DNA of 64,000 nt. Source: UBA12481 sp012523435 (GTDB taxonomy: Bacteria; Bacteroidota; Bacteroidia; Bacteroidales; UBA12481). Positions 28,273 through 37,758 of this stretch are shown one piece after another. Position numbers and translations under genes: made by a program. The notes beneath the pieces are model-generated. The model was given only the letters and a program-made list of their open reading frames with translations. It was not told the origin of the DNA and did no database searches. Positions within the stretch are counted from its first letter, which is position 1. Every line of letters begins with the position of its first letter. The stretch is from NCBI GenBank assembly GCA_028686135.1, contig JAQUCP010000006.1, positions 66,560 through 130,559 of the forward strand, read 5' to 3'.

Positions 28273-28321
28273 CTTCCGGTTTACCCGTATAGATGCGCTG
28301 TAACCTAAGAAGAGGAAAAAA

Positions 28322-28834
28322 TCAGTTTGTTTTCATTCGGAACTTAACCTCTTTCAGCGACTCATTAGCTTTGGTCACCTTAGAGGCGAGGCTGGCTTTG
28401 AAATTTAGCATCTGCTGATAAAGAGCCGGATCTCCGGTTGCCAGCATCTCCACAGCCAGAATTCCCGCGTTGCGAGCCCCGTCGAGGGCCACAGTGGCCA
28501 CCGGAATGCCCGACGGCATCTGCAAGATCGACAGCATCGAATCCCATCCATCGATGGAATTGGACGACTTGATCGGGACTCCGATAACCGGGCAGGCGGT
28601 CATGGCTGCCACCACACCCGGAAGATGCGCCGCACCGCCAGCCCCGGCAATGATCACCCGAACACCACGATCATAGGCACTTCGGGCAAAATCCGCTACC
28701 AAATCTGGCGTGCGATGGGCTGATAACGCATGTATCTCAAAAGGTATCTCAAACTCTTCCAGCAGCTTAGCTGCCTCCTGCATGATGGGAAGATCAGAAG
28801 TGCTTCCCATGATGATGCTCACTTTCGGGTTCAT
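28322..28834 (-). CDS. purE: 5-(carboxyamino)imidazole ribonucleotide mutase
   Basis: 170 residues from the ATG at 28834 (MNPKVSIIMGSTSD); the longer frame to 28885 would add an atypical N-terminus. GSTSDLPIM, SAHRTPD and AGGAAHLPGVVAA are class I PurE active-site motifs. It converts N5-CAIR to CAIR in purine synthesis and is divergent from hpt, a purine salvage gene. Confidence 0.95.
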   Translation of the reverse strand: MNPKVSIIMGSTSDLPIMQEAAKLLEEFEIPFEIHALSAHRTPDLVADFARSAYDRGVRVIIAGAGGAAHLPGVVAAMTACPVIGVPIKSSNSIDGWDSMLSILQMPSGIPVATVALDGARNAGILAVEMLATGDPALYQQMLNFKASLASKVTKANESLKEVKFRMKTN

Positions 28835-28851
28835 TCCTGTCGATGTTTTAT

Positions 28852-28859
28852 TAGCTTTG
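28852..28859 (+). promoter_or_regulatory. -7 element upstream of hpt
   Basis: TAGCTTTG in the 50-bp purE/hpt divergent gap matches TAnnTTTG and would start transcription about 20 bp before hpt. The -33 element is not clear. Confidence 0.5.
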
Positions 28860-28884
28860 CAATTTAGGAAAAACCCCAGAATCA

Positions 28885-29448
28885 ATGATTATGGACCGGA
28901 TCAAAGTGCTCGACAAAACTTTTGTGAAATTCATCGACCGGGAAGAGATCCAGCAGGTAGTAGCACGGATGGCCAGGGAAATCGACCGGGACCTTGGGGA
29001 TGAGAATCCCCTCTTTCTGTCTGTGCTGAACGGATCGTTTATGTTTACGGCCGACCTGTTTAAGGAGCTCAAAAGACCTTGCCGCGTCTCATTTGTCAAG
29101 ATGGCCTCTTATCTGGGAACCGGATCCACGGGCCAGGTCCATCAACTGATCGGATTGCAGGAAAATCTTAAAGGTCAATCGGTTATCATTCTTGAAGATA
29201 TTGTTGATTCCGGACTAACCATGGTCAAGCTGCTGGAGCATGTCAGCACCCTGCACCCGGCCAGCGTTCGGGTAGCCTCACTCCTCTTTAAGCCCGATGC
29301 GTTCAAGGCTGACTTCAAGATCGATTATCTTGGCATGTCCATACCCAATGATTTTGTCGTTGGATATGGCCTTGATTATGATGGGTTTGGGAGGAATTAT
29401 GGGGAATTATACCGATTGGAAGAAGCAGAAAACCCAACAGAAGGTTAA
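28885..29448 (+). CDS. hpt: Hypoxanthine phosphoribosyltransferase
   Basis: 187 residues. The PRPP-binding loop is IILEDIVDSGLTM, and FVKMASYLGTGSTG and FVVGYGLDYDG are typical of HPRT. It salvages hypoxanthine and guanine to IMP and GMP. An alternative ATG lies two codons in (28891). It is followed after 9 bp by adk, giving a small purine nucleotide group with purE opposite. Confidence 0.93.
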   Translation: MIMDRIKVLDKTFVKFIDREEIQQVVARMAREIDRDLGDENPLFLSVLNGSFMFTADLFKELKRPCRVSFVKMASYLGTGSTGQVHQLIGLQENLKGQSVIILEDIVDSGLTMVKLLEHVSTLHPASVRVASLLFKPDAFKADFKIDYLGMSIPNDFVVGYGLDYDGFGRNYGELYRLEEAENPTEG

Positions 29449-29457
29449 AAAAACACC

Positions 29458-30036
29458 ATGAAACATATCATTTTATTCGGACCTCCGGGAGCCGGGAAAG
29501 GAACCCAGGCTGCCCTACTGGTAGATCATCTTGGGTTCCTGCACATTTCCACAGGCGATTTGCTCCGTGCGGAGATAGCCAAACGGACTGAACTGGGGAT
29601 CCGGGCTGCTGAATTTATTGATGCCGGTGAACTGGTACCGGATGAGACCGTGATCGGGATGATCCGCAACCGCCTACAGGAGATGTGCATGGTTCCGGGG
29701 ATCATCTATGACGGATTCCCCCGGACACTTCCCCAAGCCAACGCACTGGATGCCATGCTGGCCAGCAGGCAGGAACAGATCGATGGCCTCCTTTCACTGG
29801 AAGTGCCCCATGAGGAGCTGATCAAAAGACTAACTATCAGAGGAGAAACATCAGGGCGATCGGATGATACCGATCTGGCAACCATAGAAAACAGGATTGA
29901 GGTGTACGAGAAGAAAACCAAACCCATTATCGATCACTATGAAGCGCTCGGTCACCACTACCCCGTGGTAGGCACCGGGAACATTGATGAAATCTCGGAG
30001 CGCCTGATCACTGTTATTAAAACCAGAATTATCTGA
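29458..30036 (+). CDS. adk: Adenylate kinase (short type)
   Basis: 192 residues. The P-loop is GPPGAGKGTQAALL, then STGDLLRAEIA and YDGFPRTLPQA. The LID is the short form (IRGETSGRSDDTD) without the zinc cysteines. It interconverts AMP+ATP and 2 ADP. It lies between hpt and obgE in the same direction. Confidence 0.97.
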   Translation: MKHIILFGPPGAGKGTQAALLVDHLGFLHISTGDLLRAEIAKRTELGIRAAEFIDAGELVPDETVIGMIRNRLQEMCMVPGIIYDGFPRTLPQANALDAMLASRQEQIDGLLSLEVPHEELIKRLTIRGETSGRSDDTDLATIENRIEVYEKKTKPIIDHYEALGHHYPVVGTGNIDEISERLITVIKTRII

Positions 30037-30082
30037 TTATCAATACTTTAAATACGCTAATCAATCAACGAAAAGCCTGACT

Positions 30083-31075
30083 ATGAGCAACGAAAACTTC
30101 ATCGACTATGTCAAGATCTTTGTGCGGTCAGGCAGAGGAGGAGCCGGCTCAGCCCATCTTAAACGGGTGAAATATAACCCCAAAGCCGGTCCAGATGGCG
30201 GAGACGGCGGCAGGGGTGGTCATGTCATCCTTCGAGCCAACGATCAAAAATGGACGCTGCTGCATCTGAAATATAACCGGCATGTTTTTGCCGAACATGG
30301 CGAATCTGGAAGCAAAGATATCAAGACAGGCGCCAGTGGAAAGGATGTTTATATCGATGTTCCGCTTGGCACCGTAGCCCGGGATGGAGAGACAGAGGAG
30401 TTCCTGATGGAGATCACCCAGGCCGGAGAAGAAAAAATCCTGGTCCCTGGCGGGCGGGGCGGCCTGGGCAATGTCAACTTCAAGTCGGCCACCAACCAAA
30501 CACCCCGCTACGCCCAACCCGGCGAGCCCTACCAGGAGGGCTGGATCATCCTGGAACTCAAAATCCTGGCTGATGTCGGATTGGTGGGATTCCCCAACGC
30601 CGGCAAGTCAACCCTCCTCTCGGTTGTCTCCGCCGCTAAACCTAAAATCGGAAATTACCCCTTCACAACGCTCACCCCAAACCTGGGTATGGTGGAATAC
30701 CGCGAGGGCCGCTCCTTTGTAATGGCTGATATTCCAGGTATCATCGAAGGGGCATCCGAGGGTAAAGGACTGGGGTTAAGGTTTTTACGACATATCGAAC
30801 GAAATCCCGCCCTGTTGTTCGTGATACCAGCCGACAGCCAAGATATCCGGCACGAATATGAGGTGCTGGTCAAGGAGCTGGAAGAGTATAATCCCGAGCT
30901 GCTCGACAAGAAAAGAATTCTGGGGATATCAAAATCTGATCTACTGGATGAGGAGCTCATCACCGAAATCCGGAACGATCTGCCCGATTTGCCCACAGTG
31001 TTCTTTTCGGCGCTGACGATGAAAAATATCGACAAACTCAAAGACCTGATTTGGCAGGTTCTCCAAAGCGATTGA
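30083..31075 (+). CDS. obgE: GTPase ObgE/CgtA
   Basis: 330 residues. The glycine-rich Obg domain (GGAGSAHLKR, GGDGGRGGHV, GGRGGLGN) is followed by the G domain with G1 GFPNAGKST, G3 DIPGIIEGA and a G4 variant SKSD instead of NKxD, which I recall as usual in this phylum. It lacks the extra C-terminal domain of longer homologues. It is a ribosome-assembly GTPase. The PAP2 gene follows after 3 bp. Confidence 0.96.
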   Translation: MSNENFIDYVKIFVRSGRGGAGSAHLKRVKYNPKAGPDGGDGGRGGHVILRANDQKWTLLHLKYNRHVFAEHGESGSKDIKTGASGKDVYIDVPLGTVARDGETEEFLMEITQAGEEKILVPGGRGGLGNVNFKSATNQTPRYAQPGEPYQEGWIILELKILADVGLVGFPNAGKSTLLSVVSAAKPKIGNYPFTTLTPNLGMVEYREGRSFVMADIPGIIEGASEGKGLGLRFLRHIERNPALLFVIPADSQDIRHEYEVLVKELEEYNPELLDKKRILGISKSDLLDEELITEIRNDLPDLPTVFFSALTMKNIDKLKDLIWQVLQSD

Positions 31076-31078
31076 CCC

Positions 31079-31681
31079 ATGCCCGGAAAATTAGCTGAGC
31101 TGGACCAACAACTGTTTCTTTATCTCAACCACCTGGGGTGCGACGGGCTCGATCCGGTGATGCGTTTTCTCAGCGGACCGGTGCCCTGGATTCTGTTGAC
31201 GTTATTAATCCTGCTGGTTACAGCACAACGATCCAACTGGAAATTCAATGATAAGTCGTTCTGGATCATTTTAACAGCTTTTGCCATCGCCTCACTGATC
31301 AGTGAACAATCATCCGTCCATCTGTTTAAGAATGTCTTTGAGCGACTCCGCCCCTGTCATGAGCCAGCCCTGGCGGAACAGGTCAGACTGGCAGCCAGCC
31401 GCTGTGGAGGAGCGTTTGGCTTCGTCTCAACCCATGCCTCCAACTCATTTACCTTGGCCATCCTCATTTTGCTCATATTTAAACGCAATTGGCTATCAAT
31501 CAGTGTATTTGTTTGGGCTACCCTGATCAGCTACTCCCGCATTTATGTGGGCGTTCATTATCCGGGGGATGTGCTCGGGGGGATGCTGCTCGGATGTGCA
31601 ATAGCCGTGGTTGTGTATTTAGTTTATCAGCAGATGGAGGGAAAAAAGAATAACACCAAAGCAGTTAATAGTCAGGGTTGA
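31079..31681 (+). CDS. PAP2-family membrane phosphatase
   Basis: 200 residues with about five membrane helices. The phosphatase signature is in order: KNVFERLRP, the middle motif VSTHASNS (in place of the usual PSGH) and SRIYVGVHYPGDVLGG. Such enzymes dephosphorylate undecaprenyl-pyrophosphate or other lipid phosphates at the periplasmic face. It is coupled to obgE. Confidence 0.88.
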   Translation: MPGKLAELDQQLFLYLNHLGCDGLDPVMRFLSGPVPWILLTLLILLVTAQRSNWKFNDKSFWIILTAFAIASLISEQSSVHLFKNVFERLRPCHEPALAEQVRLAASRCGGAFGFVSTHASNSFTLAILILLIFKRNWLSISVFVWATLISYSRIYVGVHYPGDVLGGMLLGCAIAVVVYLVYQQMEGKKNNTKAVNSQG

Positions 31682-31713
31682 CACTCATTTTTTAACCTAA
31701 TATTTTCAATTGT

Positions 31714-32556
31714 ATGCCTTCGCTTCGTAGTATGACCGTTACCACCCATCTTAAAGATGAGGAAACTGACCCCTATATCAGTCAAATTGTTCACTATGAT
31801 CAACAGGGCCTTGAGGTGGCTCATTATGAATTCCGCGGACCGGATGAGTTCGAATCCAAAACCGAGACACGCTACGACTCTCAGGGGAGAGTTGTGGAGC
31901 AAACCACCTATCAGAATGAGCAGGAAATTCTTGAGCGTAAGGTATTTACTCGAGATGAAGCCGGACGGGTTACCCGCGTGGACATCTCCTATCCCGATGG
32001 ATCCTTGTCGGTACAAACCATCGAGAGGGATGAAGAAACACGCACAGAAAATTGGATCGAGAAGGATGAAGACGGGGAACTTGAATCCCGCGAGTTTCTG
32101 AAGTACGATGAAAAAGGTCAGATTACGCTCAGGGAATGGTACGACTATCGCGACAAGCTAACCGAGGCCTATGAGTACCAGTATGATGAAGCAGGCAATC
32201 TGATCCTTCGCCGTCATCTGGACGAACGCCGAAAGCTGATCGTTGTTACCGATTTTCAGTATAATGAAGCCGGACTGTTGGTTCTGCGGGCAAACCGCAA
32301 CCGCCGGGGGGAACTGTCAGATTATCTGAAAATGGAATACAACGAAAAAGGACAACCCATAAAGCATTCATTTTCTGGCAAATACACCATGCTTTTTGAA
32401 TATGACGAGCAAGGGAATGTGGCAGTTGAAGAGCAATATCAGGGATCAGAACTCCAAAACCGGATCACCTACGAATACAACAACCTAAACCGGGTTCTCG
32501 TTGAAGATCAGGCTACCCTGATCAAGACCTATGCCTATGTGGACTATGATAATTAG
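31714..32556 (+). CDS. YD-repeat-like protein of unknown function
   Basis: 280 residues, hydrophilic and acidic, made of about ten repeated units with the pattern YDxxGxxxxxxxY (RYDSQGRVVEQTTY, QYDEAGNLILRRHL, EYDEQGNVAVEEQY), as in RHS/YD and MORN-like antitoxin folds. No signal peptide or membrane segment is seen, so it may be cytoplasmic. It lies about 110 bp upstream of the large sensing operon on the same strand and may or may not belong with it. Function unknown. Confidence 0.65.
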   Translation: MPSLRSMTVTTHLKDEETDPYISQIVHYDQQGLEVAHYEFRGPDEFESKTETRYDSQGRVVEQTTYQNEQEILERKVFTRDEAGRVTRVDISYPDGSLSVQTIERDEETRTENWIEKDEDGELESREFLKYDEKGQITLREWYDYRDKLTEAYEYQYDEAGNLILRRHLDERRKLIVVTDFQYNEAGLLVLRANRNRRGELSDYLKMEYNEKGQPIKHSFSGKYTMLFEYDEQGNVAVEEQYQGSELQNRITYEYNNLNRVLVEDQATLIKTYAYVDYDN

Positions 32557-32667
32557 GCATTTGTTCTTTACCTCGTGAACCGATAAATATCACCTGTTTT
32601 TCAGCTGTTTTGAGTTAGCACGGCTGATTATTTCCTAAATTGGTGGGCTAAACCCAAACAATTTCAG

Positions 32668-33621
32668 ATGAAAAACATCCTGTATCTCATCAGTTTGGTT
32701 TTGATCATTTTGATCCCAGCCTGCCAATCAGCACCCGGAAAAGTCACCATTGGTTATGTTCAAATCACGCAGGATCCATCGCTGGATGTCGCCAAGGCGA
32801 GCCTTTTCCAGGCTCTGGCCGATTCGGGATTTGCCATTGGGGAGCAGATCAAAGTGATCGACCACAACGCCCAGGGTGATCTATCCATGATCAGCACAAT
32901 CCTCCAATCGTTTCAATCACAGGGGGTTGATATGGTCATCACAAACAGTACCCCCTGTATGGTTGCTGCCTCCCACGCCATACGGGATATTCCGGTGGTT
33001 TTCACTGTTTCGTTCAGCCCCGACCAGGTGGGTTCCGGGCCTGCACCACCCAATCTATACGGCGTCTATGACACGATCCAGGGCGAAATGATTGCCAACA
33101 TCATGCAGGAGTGCATTCCGGGATTGAGCCGCGTTGGAATTCCTTACAACAACGCTGAACCCAACGCTACGCTTGGCTCACGGATCCTTAAAGACGAATT
33201 TACCAGGAGAGGCATTCAGGTAATCACCGCATCCGTTACGAGTGTGAACGACCTGGCTCAGGCTGTTCAATACCTTGTAGATCAAAATGTTGAGGCATTC
33301 GCGCTGGCTGCTGATAATACCGTTTACCTGGGATTACCGGTTATTTCAAAGGTGGCTACTGATCGTGACATCCCCATATTCGTCACCGATCCGCCACAAG
33401 TTAATAATGGTGCGGCCATTGGCTATGGCATCGCTTATGATTCCTGGGGATACCAATCGGGACTCAAAGCCGTTGAAATTCTCAAAGGAAGAGAACGGCA
33501 GATGATCCCAATTGAGCCCGGAAAAAAGTTCCAGCTGATCATCAACCTGGCCAACTGCGCCGACCAAGGGCTGGTTGTTCCTCCTGCTATCCTCGACCAG
33601 GCTAGTCGGATCATTCAGTAA
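32668..33621 (+). CDS. ABC_sub_bind-type substrate-binding lipoprotein
   Basis: 317 residues, lipoprotein leader ending LIPAC. One complete periplasmic binding protein of the ABC_sub_bind (TrpX-like) family: lobe 1 begins KVTIGYVQITQDPSLD, with ITNSTPCMVAASHAI and VVFTVSFSPDQVGSG, and lobe 2 begins RVGIPYNNAEPNA, with GYGIAYDSWGYQSG. It is the first gene of the 16-gene cluster. Its cognate permease and ATPase lie 3-5 kb downstream. The ligand is not deducible; the best-known relatives bind tryptophan or other aromatic compounds. Confidence 0.88.
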   Translation: MKNILYLISLVLIILIPACQSAPGKVTIGYVQITQDPSLDVAKASLFQALADSGFAIGEQIKVIDHNAQGDLSMISTILQSFQSQGVDMVITNSTPCMVAASHAIRDIPVVFTVSFSPDQVGSGPAPPNLYGVYDTIQGEMIANIMQECIPGLSRVGIPYNNAEPNATLGSRILKDEFTRRGIQVITASVTSVNDLAQAVQYLVDQNVEAFALAADNTVYLGLPVISKVATDRDIPIFVTDPPQVNNGAAIGYGIAYDSWGYQSGLKAVEILKGRERQMIPIEPGKKFQLIINLANCADQGLVVPPAILDQASRIIQ

Positions 33622-33632
33622 ACTCTCTGACA

Positions 33633-35570
33633 ATGAGATCTATATCCAAGGGCCTTCTGGCCCTGATTCTTGCAGCAACAATCCTGTTGGTGTCCGATTT
33701 ACAAAACCGGAAAAAGACTACCTCACGCGATTCAAGCGCGCGGCAGATTCATCCGGAAGCGATCACCGGGAAAGAGTACACCCTGGGGCTCTGCTATTTT
33801 GCTCCGGAAGCAGCTCACGATGAACTGCTCAAAGGCGTCTGGACAAGACTTGAAGAGTTGGGCTATTTCCGCGATAGTAACCTGATAATCAAAGAATCGC
33901 ATGCTAACGGAGAGATCGGTAACATCTCTCCTATCCTGTTAAATCTGGATAATCAAAACCTCGATCTGATCCTGGTGACCTCCACACCCTGTGTCACCGC
34001 TGCCATCAGTACGGTCAAAAAGCACCCGGTAGCGTTCACCTATTGCTACGATCCCATTGCCGCCGGTGCAGGAAACAGCTATGAGGATCACCATCCGGGA
34101 ATTACTGGCATCGGATCGCTGCCTCCTGTGGCTAAAAGTATCCGGTTCATCCTGGAAACCTTGCCTGGCACCAAAACCATCGGCACCATCTATAACACCT
34201 CTGAAGCTAACTCACGAAAAGCTGTGAGTTTGATGCGCGAAGAAACCACTAAAGCCGGAGTAACCCTGGTGGAAGCCCCTGCCATTAATACCTCCGAAGT
34301 GTTCCAGGCTGCACAGGTCATCGCCGGCAAAGGCATCGATGTGCTCTATATCACCGGCGATAATACCGCGATCCAAGCCATTGATGCGATTGCAGGAATT
34401 TGCGAAAAGAATGATATACCTCTGATTGTCAATGATTTACCTTACATTAAAAACGGCGCTATGGCAGCCGTGGGAATTGGCTGGGAAAGTGTAGGATACT
34501 ACTCCGGCGACCTGATCGGGAGGCTTCTGAATGGTGCTTCCACTGCCGAAACACCCATGGAAAACTATGTTAATGAATCCGTTGCCATTAACCCCGAGCG
34601 AGTCAGCCATTTCGGCGTCACCATCCCGGAAAAATACCTTCACCAAACCACTAGCCTTCCAGAAGGGGTACACCTAAAATTGTGCCTGGTTCATTATGTG
34701 GACAGCCATAATTCAGAAGACTGTGAGAAAGGCATTCGCAAAGCATTGTCCGACAACAATCTGCAAGAAGGAACACACTATACCCTAAAGGTGTTTAACG
34801 CTCAGGGAGATATCACCACGCTGAACAGTATTGCCGGGTCGGTTGAAAGTGAGCAATGGGATCTAATCTTTGCCACCTCCACGCCAACCATCCAGATGCT
34901 GGCCAAGAAGTTGCCCGGTCGCAAGATCGTGTTTACCAATGTGGGGGATCCCATTGCCGCCGGACTGGGGAAGGCGGATGACGATCACCTGCCGAATATC
35001 TGCGGAATATCCACCATGAGCGATTTCGAAGGACTGGTGAAGCTGGCGCAGCATATCCAGCCCAGGATTCAGCGTATCGGAACAGTTTTTACCCCTGCGG
35101 AGGTAAATTCAATCGCGTACCGCGACCGGCTTGAGGAGGCGGCCACTGCTGCCGGGCTTACGCTGATCTCCATGCCCGCAAACTCCGCCACCGAAGTGCT
35201 TGATGCTGCCAATTCTCTCGTTTCACAAAGGATTGATGCATTTTGTCAAATATCTGATAATCTGACTGGTAGCTCAAGTTCAGCAATCCTAAAGGTATCC
35301 ACAGAAAGGAAGGTTCCCTATTACAGCTTTGTAACCCAGCAGCTACATCAGGGTGGAGTGGCAGCCTGCGCGAGGGATTATTACCAGGCAGGTTATGAGG
35401 CAGGCGAGATGGGCATAGAAGTGCTGGCGGGGAAAAAGCCGGCAGACCTACCCTTCCGCGTTGTCAGAAAGACCGATTTTCTATTTAGCCGAACAAATGC
35501 AAAACTCTTGGAAATCAGCCTTCCAAAGAATACGCTGGAACTCTTTCCAACCCTAAAAATTGTTGATTAA
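33633..35570 (+). CDS. Membrane-anchored tandem ABC_sub_bind protein
   Basis: 645 residues. A hydrophobic N-terminus without a lipobox (LILAATILLVSDLQNRKK) probably acts as an uncleaved anchor. Two complete ABC_sub_bind domains follow: about 48-335 (LGLCYFAPEAAHDELL, VTSTPCVTAAIS, FTYCYDPIAAGAG) and about 345-615 (LCLVHYVDSHNSED, ATSTPTIQMLAKK, FTNVGDPIAAGLG). Both keep the hinge and ligand-pocket motifs. The tandem arrangement tethered to the membrane suggests sensing rather than, or besides, delivery to the permease. It starts 11 bp after the lipoprotein gene. Confidence 0.85.
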   Translation: MRSISKGLLALILAATILLVSDLQNRKKTTSRDSSARQIHPEAITGKEYTLGLCYFAPEAAHDELLKGVWTRLEELGYFRDSNLIIKESHANGEIGNISPILLNLDNQNLDLILVTSTPCVTAAISTVKKHPVAFTYCYDPIAAGAGNSYEDHHPGITGIGSLPPVAKSIRFILETLPGTKTIGTIYNTSEANSRKAVSLMREETTKAGVTLVEAPAINTSEVFQAAQVIAGKGIDVLYITGDNTAIQAIDAIAGICEKNDIPLIVNDLPYIKNGAMAAVGIGWESVGYYSGDLIGRLLNGASTAETPMENYVNESVAINPERVSHFGVTIPEKYLHQTTSLPEGVHLKLCLVHYVDSHNSEDCEKGIRKALSDNNLQEGTHYTLKVFNAQGDITTLNSIAGSVESEQWDLIFATSTPTIQMLAKKLPGRKIVFTNVGDPIAAGLGKADDDHLPNICGISTMSDFEGLVKLAQHIQPRIQRIGTVFTPAEVNSIAYRDRLEEAATAAGLTLISMPANSATEVLDAANSLVSQRIDAFCQISDNLTGSSSSAILKVSTERKVPYYSFVTQQLHQGGVAACARDYYQAGYEAGEMGIEVLAGKKPADLPFRVVRKTDFLFSRTNAKLLEISLPKNTLELFPTLKIVD

Positions 35571-35587
35571 CCCGATAAGTCAATTGA

Positions 35588-36802
35588 ATGGACAATACAC
35601 TTACCATCACCAGGAAAACAGCAGGGCAAGAACAGCAGGTCACCCTGGTTGGCCGATTAGATGCCACCTGGGCAGCCCACCTCGATGATTACCTAACGGG
35701 ACTGGTCAGGGAGGGCTCCTACCGGATCATCCTCAATATGCAGGGTATTCAGTATCTAAGCTCAGCAGGCATCCGGATCCTGGTCAACCAATACAAGCAA
35801 ATCACTAAGATTGGCGGCCATCTGATCCTCCGCGACCTATCGGAGCCCGTCTCCACGGTCCTCGAAATGGTGGGGATGCTGAGCATCCTGACTGAAGAAG
35901 TCGTGGAAGCATCTCATTCTGAAGAAGATGCTCTAACATTGGAGCTGAGCGGGTATCGGTTTGTCCGTGAGAAGTTGTCGGAGAAAGCCATGACACTCAA
36001 CCTGACGGGAGATCCCGGTCGTGTAGCTCATTCGGGGTATCAGGCTGATGATAATCACCGGATCCGGTTTAAAGCTCACGGTTACGGACTGGGCATCGGG
36101 GCCATTGGCGAAGGCTTTGATGATTGTCGTTCGCGATACGGAGAGTTTATGGCCTTAGGTGAAGCAGTCGCCTACAAACCCTCGGATGGATCCCGCATGC
36201 CGGATTACACTCTTCGGTCGGGGACCCTGGAGCCAGAGATCAACGCCCTCTATGCTCTCCAGGCCGAAGGGGCCTTTCAGAGCCGCGTAACTTTTGATCC
36301 GCTCACCCCAGGCCAGACGATCCCGATTGAGGAGTTGACCGCCGGATTAAGCAGGAGCACTGATCTGGAACAATTTGTTTTTCTGATGATTGCAGAGAGC
36401 GGGGGGTTGGTAGGTGTGAGCTTAACCAGTCCACCAGTCGGCGGCGATCCGATGTTTGATTTTCCCCGCATCCGGGAGACTGTCAGGTTCACAACCGAGC
36501 CCGCCTATGCCCGGATGTTGGCTGTCACCATCGGCTTTTACTCCCGGCAGCCGGTCTCACAGCTGAAAGCCTTCCTGAGGCCTCTCTCGCCGGGCACCGA
36601 TGCCTGGATGCACGCCCACACAGCTGTCTTCCCCTTTCAGGCTCTGCCAAGAAATGAGGCATCGGCCGGCAAGCTGATTTTGCACCTGTTCGAAACAGGC
36701 ATTGTAGAGGATATCATACATCTGATCACTGACTCACGGGAGATTAACGGAATCGGATCAAGCACTTTCAAACAGGGAGTTGCCTGGATTGGTCAAATCT
36801 GA
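35588..36802 (+). CDS. STAS domain fused to an unrecognised C-terminal domain
   Basis: 404 residues, no signal peptide. Residues 1-105 are a STAS (SpoIIAA/RsbV-like) domain: VTLVGRLDATWAAHLDD and YLSSAGIRILVNQYKQ. Ser59 aligns with the Ser that RsbW-type kinases phosphorylate in SpoIIAA. Residues ~110-404 form a domain I do not recognise, with HGYGLGIGAIGEG and VAYKPSDGSRMPDY. It recurs in the protein at 50874-53144 (HELGFAIGSGS, FIPYDSSEPPDF, and GVAWI matching PVAWL at the end). Probably a partner-switching regulator; gap of 17 bp to the gene before. Confidence 0.78.
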   Translation: MDNTLTITRKTAGQEQQVTLVGRLDATWAAHLDDYLTGLVREGSYRIILNMQGIQYLSSAGIRILVNQYKQITKIGGHLILRDLSEPVSTVLEMVGMLSILTEEVVEASHSEEDALTLELSGYRFVREKLSEKAMTLNLTGDPGRVAHSGYQADDNHRIRFKAHGYGLGIGAIGEGFDDCRSRYGEFMALGEAVAYKPSDGSRMPDYTLRSGTLEPEINALYALQAEGAFQSRVTFDPLTPGQTIPIEELTAGLSRSTDLEQFVFLMIAESGGLVGVSLTSPPVGGDPMFDFPRIRETVRFTTEPAYARMLAVTIGFYSRQPVSQLKAFLRPLSPGTDAWMHAHTAVFPFQALPRNEASAGKLILHLFETGIVEDIIHLITDSREINGIGSSTFKQGVAWIGQI

Positions 36803-36816
36803 AAAAAAGAAAACCT

Positions 36817-37758
36817 ATGACACTACTACTTGGATCCATCACCATCGGGCTGGTACTTGCCCTGCTGGCCCTGGGTATTTTTATCAGCTTCAGGATCTTC
36901 TCCTTTCCTGATATCACGGCGGAAGGATCATTCACCTTTGGGGCTGCCATCACCGCTTCCTTGATTGTCGCTGGCGTCAACCCGGCCCTAGCCACCCTTA
37001 TGGCTTTCTTTGGCGGCATGGTCGCGGGTGCTGCTACTGGCCTGATACACACCCGGTTTAAGATCAATCCCTTATTGTCAGGCATCCTGGTCATGACCGC
37101 CCTTTACTCGGTTAACCTGCATGTGATGGGCAAAAGCAATGTCCCACTGCTCTCCAAAAACACCCTTTTCACCTGGTTTGAAAAGATTGCCGTGGCCATC
37201 TCCGGTCAGGATACTACCGTCAATGTTTTGGGTTGGTCAGTTGCAGCACGTGATCTCTGGACACTCCTCTTTTGCCTGTTGATCATTGTGGCTTTCAGCC
37301 TGTTGCTACTTTGGTTTTTCCGTACCAATATCGGAACGGCCATGCGGGCCACGGGAGATAACGACCAGATGATCAGAGCATTAGGAGTAAACACCAATGG
37401 GATGATCATCTTTGGCATAGCCCTTTCTAACGGGTTCATTGCCCTGGCCGGGTCGATGCTTGCCCAGCTACAGGGTTTTGCTGATGTGCAGATGGGTATT
37501 GGGATGATGGTGTGGGGTTTGGCCAGCGTGATCATTGGTGAGGCGTTGATCAGCGACCGGAGTCTCGGGATGGTCATTGCGGGTGCGGTGATCGGGTCGG
37601 TTCTATTCCGGCTGTTGGTTGCCATTGCATTACGTTGGGGGATGAACCCCAATGATCTCAAGCTGATCACGGCGGCTTTTGTGTTCATTGCACTGGTATT
37701 GCCAGGATTCATGAAAAAGACTAAAAAAATCAATCTATTAAGCCATAAGCATGCTTGA
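36817..37758 (+). CDS. ABC transporter permease, TrpY/BPD_transp_2 type
   Basis: 313 residues, eight to nine membrane helices. FPDITAEGSFTFGAA near the N-terminus and RATGDNDQMIRALGVN in the cytoplasmic coupling loop are characteristic of permeases that pair with ABC_sub_bind proteins. It shares 8 bp with the ATPase gene and presumably transports the ligand of the binding proteins encoded around it. Confidence 0.9.
   Translation: MTLLLGSITIGLVLALLALGIFISFRIFSFPDITAEGSFTFGAAITASLIVAGVNPALATLMAFFGGMVAGAATGLIHTRFKINPLLSGILVMTALYSVNLHVMGKSNVPLLSKNTLFTWFEKIAVAISGQDTTVNVLGWSVAARDLWTLLFCLLIIVAFSLLLLWFFRTNIGTAMRATGDNDQMIRALGVNTNGMIIFGIALSNGFIALAGSMLAQLQGFADVQMGIGMMVWGLASVIIGEALISDRSLGMVIAGAVIGSVLFRLLVAIALRWGMNPNDLKLITAAFVFIALVLPGFMKKTKKINLLSHKHA

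Noticed and set aside
35588..36802. Idea that this STAS domain lost its phosphorylatable Ser (SSAG instead of DSSG)
   Set aside because: Alignment with SpoIIAA shows that Ser59 matches the phosphorylated Ser58; the Ala replaces the following non-phosphorylated Ser.
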